Shown here one piece after another: positions 6,733 to 8,012 of a stretch of DNA of 8,012 bases (position 1 is the stretch's first letter; each line of letters begins with the position of its first letter). Both the position numbers and the translations under genes were made by a program. The DNA is from Verrucomicrobiota bacterium (lineage in GTDB: Bacteria > Verrucomicrobiota > Verrucomicrobiia > Opitutales > Seribacteraceae). Location of the stretch: positions 1-8,012 of the forward strand of contig JAURNO010000368.1 in NCBI GenBank assembly GCA_030830145.1, written 5' to 3'. A model generated the notes under the pieces. It saw nothing but the letters and a program-made list of their open reading frames with translations. It ran no database searches and had not been told where the DNA came from.

Positions 6733-7104
6733 TTGAGAAAATCGAATTGGAAAGAACGTGCCCTGATCGCAGATTTCCTCGAGCTTCCCGTGCCTGAAGA
6801 TCCGGCCAAACAATCTCACCCTCTCTCCATGAAACAAGTGGTGGAAAAGGCATGGGCAAATTGGGGCATCGACCAAGAAAAGTCACCCGAGGAGGCACTA
6901 ACGGAAAATTGGGAAAAAATAGTCGGGCGAAAGTTCGCAGGAAAGTGCGCCCCCGAACGCCTGACCGAAAGCACCGGTACCCTTTTCATCAAAACAGCCA
7001 GTGGACCGATCAAGCAGGAACTCGGATTCGACAAAAAACAGATTCTGCAAAGGATTCAAAAACTCGAAGGGTGTTCTTTCGTAAAAGAACTGAAAATCAG
7101 TTAA
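6733..7104 (+). CDS. dciA: DUF721 protein, probable DciA-type replicative helicase loader
   Basis: The 123-residue product has the DUF721/DciA fold signature in residues about 38-112. A Trp-containing helix (VVEKAWANWGI) is followed by ENWEKIVGRKFAGKCAPERL. Next comes a beta segment GTLFIKTASGPIKQELGF and a final helix QILQRIQKLEG. This matches the family pattern W..iVG...a....p..l..g.L.v...s....qeL. DciA proteins help load the DnaB helicase in most bacteria that lack DnaC/DnaI loaders. The fold resembles a small KH-like domain. The start is uncertain: an in-frame TAA at 6718-6720 leaves TTG at 6733 as the first candidate, while the first ATG (6829) would remove 32 residues but keep most of the domain. 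No Shine-Dalgarno helps to choose. The gene stands alone between two oppositely oriented genes. The family call is good; the loader role is inferred from family knowledge. Confidence 0.77.
   Translation: MRKSNWKERALIADFLELPVPEDPAKQSHPLSMKQVVEKAWANWGIDQEKSPEEALTENWEKIVGRKFAGKCAPERLTESTGTLFIKTASGPIKQELGFDKKQILQRIQKLEGCSFVKELKIS
7073..7102. terminator. Two overlapping hairpins at the dciA / transporter convergent junction
   Basis: GTTCTTT (7073-7079) pairs with AAAGAAC (7084-7090) around CGTA. Overlapping it, AACTGA (7088-7093) pairs with TCAGTT (7097-7102) around AAA. Both are perfect and lie in the last ten codons of the dciA-like gene, 13 to 42 bases past the transporter stop on the minus strand. 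They share three bases, so they are largely alternative structures. No T-run follows in either direction. Possible terminator for the transporter transcript, with low certainty. Confidence 0.32.
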
Positions 7105-7114
7105 GCGGTTCGAA

Positions 7115-8012
7115 TCACTCGTGCAAATAGGTTTTCTCTCGGTAAGCCATGGAAACCGGCACGAAAATCAAAGCGGTCACAAACATGGCGCCGGCAAAAA
7201 ACAAATAGTAATCCGGACCATCGAGTTTGCTTGATCCATCTTCGTTTAGAATGAATACGTTTACCAAACTGGTAAACAAATTGCCCAAGGCGATTGAAGC
7301 CATGAAAAGTCCGAAAACCAAAGACTTCATGGTACGGGGTGCTTGAGTATATGAGAACTCGAGGCAAGTTACCGAAATCATCACTTCGGCGAGGGTAAGC
7401 AACACATAAGCAAGCAACTGCCAAACAATCCCCGGAGTTTCTCCCAACCCGATTCTGTACTCTATCCAGGCCGGAATAAGGAAAGAGGGCACGACGATGA
7501 AAAACCCCATTCCGATCTTGCGTAAGGGAGTAAGGGGAAAAAAGCGATTGATGGCAGGATAACCAAACCAGGAAAGTAGAGGTATCAGGATAAGGATCAA
7601 GGCCGGGTTTACTGCCTGAATTTGAGATGAAAGCCATTCGACGCCCATGAAATGACGATCCATTTGTTCAGCCTGAAAAACCCACTTGGATGCGGTTTGG
7701 TCAAACAAAGCCCAAAACATCGCGACCATGACGTAGATGACCATCAACTTCCCGATCGTCTTGAGCCCCAAGGCAGAGAAAGTCTCGCGAATAAATTCCA
7801 TTCCCCTTGCAGGCACGTGAGCGAATTCATTTCGTCCCGCCCAAAAAGCAAGCGTCGCAACAAGCATGAGTAACCCGGGAACCCCGAACGCTACGCCGGG
7901 ACCATAATGGTCTAGTAACCACGGGGTCAGGAGAGTTGATGCAAAAGCCCCCAAATTGATTGAAAGATAGAACCAACCATAAACCTTTTCCAAAAGTCCG
8001 CAATTTCCCTTG
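7115..8012 (-). CDS. POT/PTR family proton-dependent peptide transporter, C-terminal part (5' end outside window)
   Basis: The open frame runs off the right edge. About 299 codons are visible of a family usually 450-550 residues long. The PTR2 signature FYLSINLGAF lies near the start of the visible part (about 7943-7972). A later FWALFDQTASKWVFQAEQM matches the conserved FWALFEQ..S....QA..M segment of POT carriers. About eight hydrophobic membrane segments can be counted, consistent with the second half of a 12-14 helix MFS protein. The family imports di- and tripeptides (sometimes other small solutes) with protons across the inner membrane. The ExxERFxYY proton-coupling motif of helix 1 lies in the missing part, so coupling cannot be judged. 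The stop at 7115 faces the dciA-like stop with 10 bp between. The nearest in-frame start-like codon (TTG, 7993) is internal, because homologous sequence continues upstream. Confidence 0.9.
   Translation of the reverse strand, partial: KGNCGLLEKVYGWFYLSINLGAFASTLLTPWLLDHYGPGVAFGVPGLLMLVATLAFWAGRNEFAHVPARGMEFIRETFSALGLKTIGKLMVIYVMVAMFWALFDQTASKWVFQAEQMDRHFMGVEWLSSQIQAVNPALILILIPLLSWFGYPAINRFFPLTPLRKIGMGFFIVVPSFLIPAWIEYRIGLGETPGIVWQLLAYVLLTLAEVMISVTCLEFSYTQAPRTMKSLVFGLFMASIALGNLFTSLVNVFILNEDGSSKLDGPDYYLFFAGAMFVTALIFVPVSMAYREKTYLHE

Noticed and set aside
4859..7114. 12-mer AAGCGGTTCGAA present at 4859-4870 and 7103-7114
   Set aside because: One or two shared 12-mers are expected by chance in 8 kb. 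One copy is inside the oxidoreductase coding sequence and the other at the dciA stop, with no shared context.
7105..7120. GGTTCGAATC sequence resembling a tRNA T-loop, as at an attachment site
   Set aside because: The flanking bases cannot form the T-stem, and there is no acceptor or anticodon arm, integrase or repeat nearby.

Overview
This window looks like chromosomal core-genome DNA from a free-living, probably Gram-negative bacterium. GC is roughly balanced by eye. The combination of tig-clpP-clpX, a FabV-type enoyl reductase, a short DciA-like protein and a peptide MFS carrier would suit a Verrucomicrobiota member (for example Opitutae). That placement is an inference from gene content and protein flavour and was not tested with a tree. 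No RNA gene, insertion sequence, CRISPR array or phage gene was seen, and there is no gene-free stretch over 300 bases.

Layout. The plus strand opens with the 3' end of tig (trigger factor, 1-198), then clpP (236-835) and clpX (848-2149). This is the classic chaperone/protease cluster, and the tight spacing suggests one transcript. A minus-strand gene (2154-3803) meets clpX tail to tail. It encodes a membrane-anchored subtilisin-family protease with a C-terminal Ig-like domain. Divergent from it, after 68 bp, is a two-gene plus-strand operon (3872-5432). Its first gene is an FAD oxidoreductase resembling the oxidase half of MnmC. Its second gene overlaps the first by 20 bp and is a YtqB/MnmM-type methyltransferase. 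Together they plausibly carry out the last two steps of mnm5(s2)U34 tRNA wobble modification. The minus-strand fabV (5429-6619) overlaps the end of that operon by its stop codon. Divergent from fabV is a small DUF721/DciA-like gene (6733-7104). The window ends inside a minus-strand POT-family peptide transporter (7115-8012, N-terminus cut off).

How the genes relate. tig, clpP and clpX serve nascent-chain folding and ATP-dependent protein degradation. The oxidoreductase/methyltransferase pair serves tRNA decoding, fabV fatty-acid elongation, dciA replicative helicase loading, and the transporter peptide uptake. Gene packing is dense. All three convergent gene pairs have 10 bp or less between stops, or overlap, and each has a short inverted repeat at the junction. 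None of the visible start codons has a clear Shine-Dalgarno sequence.

The most interesting item is the separate MnmC(o)-like + MnmM gene pair, an alternative arrangement to the fused MnmC of E. coli and to the radical-SAM MnmL + MnmM pair of Bacilli. Everything else is ordinary housekeeping with small variations, such as a ClpX ClpP-docking loop reading LGY rather than IGF/LGF.
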